NCBI GenBank assembly: GCA_020152595.1
Contig: JAIGNY010002236.1
Span: 1,247,501 to 1,311,500 of the forward strand
Direction: 5' to 3'
DNA length: 64,000 nucleotides
Source: Chiridota heheva
Taxonomy: Eukaryota; Echinodermata; Holothuroidea; Apodida; Chiridotidae
Below the pieces are notes generated by a model. That model did no database searches and had not been told where the DNA came from. It saw nothing but the letters and a program-made list of their open reading frames with translations. Position 1 is the first letter of the stretch; the number at the start of each line of letters is the position of its first letter. The position numbers and the translations under genes were made by a program. Positions 61,905 through 64,000 of this stretch are shown here, piece after piece.

Positions 61905-63026
61905 TTCCAGGATTTGTATTAATAAACCACACCCACCTGCATAGGCAGATCAATAAAAATGTTGACAACATCAGCAATTTGCACAATAATTAACAACATT
62001 ATCACAGAAATTTATCCTATTGCAAGATTTTGTCAGTAAGCCCCACCTACTCATTTATTATATTCACTACCACAACATTAGAACATATGTACAGACCATG
62101 ACCCATCTGTGTACCTGATATAGCATAAATCTGGTGGTATAAATAATAAGGAATGTACACTGATACAATTCCTTTAAAGACGCAAGCAATATTCCTGGAG
62201 GTACCTTTACATATTCTGCATTTTATTTGGTTGATAGGCTTTGTTGTGTCACACCATATTGCATCGTGTACGGTATGGTGTTTACATCATTTAGCACTTT
62301 CACATTATGCCATGCCATGCATATTAATGACATCTGCTGATAACATAAGCATGTACACAGTAACCAACAAATTTATCATGCCAATATGGCGCAAAATGAT
62401 CATACAGTTGCTCATTTATCACTTTTTTCACAATTTTCGCGTTTATTAATATGCATGATATCACCACCAAAAACAGGGCACATCTACAGAGCGGGCTAGG
62501 TCTATCTGTGTACCAAATATGACATGAATCAGGGCCATTCTTGAGATACCGTGTTTACAAGCTGTTTTCAGCCAAATCATATTAGGCCCTGCCCACTATG
62601 CTTATTAATGAAATTCAACATGTTTACATCATGAAGATGTACACACCATCTATCATGATAGTTATCCCAAATATGAAACAAAACAGACTTGCAGTTGTCA
62701 AAATATGAGCATTTCAAGATATTTACATTAAGCCATGCCCACTCATTAATTTGTATGACATCACCATCAAAAACAATAGGGCACATCTAACATCATGATT
62801 ATACCAAATATAAAACAAAACAGACATGTGGTTGTTAAACTATTGTATGAACATTTCAATAGGGCACATCTACGTTCCATGGGGTACCTGTGTACCACAT
62901 ATAACATTAATCCAGTGTACTGTTCTTGAGATATGTTTATGAGCTGGCCGTCACAAACACACACATACAATACATACACACACGCCATCATGACCACATA
63001 GGTTCCTGATGCTATCGCATCGGAAC

Positions 63027-63773
63027 AAAAAACCATCAAACAAGTGCAAAGTTTATCAGAGCAAAAGCAGAATTGAAATATATCACTAAATCCAAAAGTT
63101 TCCAAAACTTCTTTCGTTTTTGGACCTAAGTATATTTTGGAGTGTAAATTGGCCTAATCTTTCTTTCTGAATACTGCCCCTCAGTAGGTCTTGCTCAGAA
63201 ATTTTTGTAAACAGATAGTTGGCGTAGTTTAGGTAAAAGTTTTCTTCAGACTCGGCAATTCATGAACCGCTGTGTTGATCAACTTTCTGACACAAGTTCT
63301 TACAGGAAAAGGAGCATGGGGACAAAATAAAAAAACAAAAAAACAGTGTCATTAATTTGATGGTTTGGATTGCTGTGGTTTTCATCCTTATGAATTTCTA
63401 TGCTCCCACCACAAAATGAAAACAAAAAAGACTTGCTTATTTGGTAATATATCAATCTATTTCAGCACAAACTTATACAAATAATTTCAATGTAAATAAT
63501 TTTCTAGCATAACAAATATATATCTAAATAAACTAGCACAAAAATACCACACACAATTGAACAAATATAGATTTACACAATACTGTTTACTAGATAAAAC
63601 AAGGCTTTCCTAGGTATCATAGCTACCATTTTCAACAATAACAGGTTCTATTAGATATTTTGTCTAGTTTTTGACTGTTGCTCAATATTTCTAACATATA
63701 ATCTCAATATCAACTGTTTTACAACATAGACTCTACCATTTTCTTGGATAAATTCCTGAAAAATAAGCCAAGT
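63027..63773. other. No gene recognised
   Basis: AT-rich non-coding DNA between the large element and the terminal minisatellite. Confidence 0.4.
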
Positions 63774-64000
63774 CTCATTTGACCAACTTTGTGACATTTG
63801 ACCAACTTTGTAACATTTGACCAACTTTGTGACATTTGACCAACTTAGTGACATTTGACCAACTTAGTGACATTTGCCCAACTTTATCTCATTTGACCAA
63901 CTTTGTGACATTTGACCAACTTTGTCTCATTTGACCAACTGTCTCATTTGACCAACTGACATTTGACCAACTTTGTGACATTTGACCAACTTTGTGACAT
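63774..64000 (+). repeat. 19-bp minisatellite running off the window
   Basis: The unit is ATTTGACCAACTTTGTGAC (19 bp), about 12 copies, with some units shortened near 63930-63960 and a variant TCTCATTTGACCAACT. It continues past the window end, so its full size is unknown. Confidence 0.95.

Larger units (their letters stand above)
56251..63026. mobile_element. 6.8-kb element with ~1-kb terminal inverted repeats and hairpin tips
   Basis: The left arm (56251 to about 57260) reappears in reverse complement at about 61905-63026. Paired landmarks are GCATCAGGAACCTATGTGGT (left tip) and its complement near 63010, GATGGTGATGTCAT, CATGTCTGTTTTG, CAGATGGGTCATG, GTTCTAATGTTGTGGTAGTG and GTTGTCAACATTTTTATTGA at the inner edges (57205 and 61958). 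Each arm is built of about four diverged ~200-bp units (TACACAGATAGCCCATG, then GCATATTAATGAGTAGGC, then TTGAAATGCTxATATTTTxA). Each tip folds into a hairpin: 56251-56276 and 63001-63025. The 4.6-kb middle has no frame above about 100 residues and no transposase. The class is unknown; a non-autonomous foldback-type DNA element fits best. No target duplication was seen. Confidence 0.82.

Overview
This is animal nuclear DNA, most likely from a marine invertebrate and plausibly a deuterostome (hemichordate or echinoderm grade; the species cannot be fixed from sequence alone). The reasons are long spliced genes with GT-AG introns, a decayed Polinton, CR1 and RNase H-bearing I-group LINEs, tRNA-type SINEs, and many minisatellites. 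No bacterial operon structure is present.

The one clear host gene runs on the + strand from at least 20.36 kb to 56.17 kb. Its last five coding exons (37072-37271, 41072-41228, 50500-50732, 55353-55424, 55985-56173) encode an apparently intact phosphonoacetaldehyde hydrolase (PhnX, phosphonatase), the HAD-superfamily enzyme that cuts the C-P bond of phosphonoacetaldehyde during 2-aminoethylphosphonate breakdown. Two further exons upstream (20359-20454 and 35109-35405) are bounded by good splice sites. They are both in symmetric phase 1-1 and splice in frame into the PhnX exons. The second carries a C2-H2 zinc finger with a basic, NLS-like stretch. The window may therefore encode a zinc-finger-PhnX fusion, with the finger as an optional cassette. 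This is the most interesting observation here.

Layout: 0-7.2 kb is gene-poor and holds a tRNA-like SINE, a TTAGG-like repeat, a 0.6-kb foldback element, a cluster of AP-1-like heptamers and two strong palindromes. About 7.2-13.74 kb is a decayed Polinton/Maverick with major capsid, minor capsid (two tandem copies), pX-like, integrase and family B polymerase remains. 13.7-20.2 kb is repeats, ending in a 2.3-kb 44-bp minisatellite with higher-order structure. The 14.6-kb intron between the two upstream exons holds a CR1 LINE (20.5-24.3 kb) with an SGNH-esterase ORF1, a compound tandem array, two oppositely oriented arrays of one ~73-bp satellite (27.4-28.3 and 31.8-34.4 kb) and an I-group LINE fragment between them. 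The introns inside the PhnX part hold a 24-bp minisatellite, a nearly full-length I-group LINE (42.3-47.3 kb), a 27-bp minisatellite and a second, 5'-truncated I-group LINE (50.9-53.8 kb).

Immediately after the PhnX stop codon, 56.25-63.03 kb is one large element with ~1-kb inverted arms and small hairpins at both tips, but no recognisable transposase. A 19-bp minisatellite runs off the end of the window.

Everything rests on reading the sequence and on remembered family features. No search or alignment was run.
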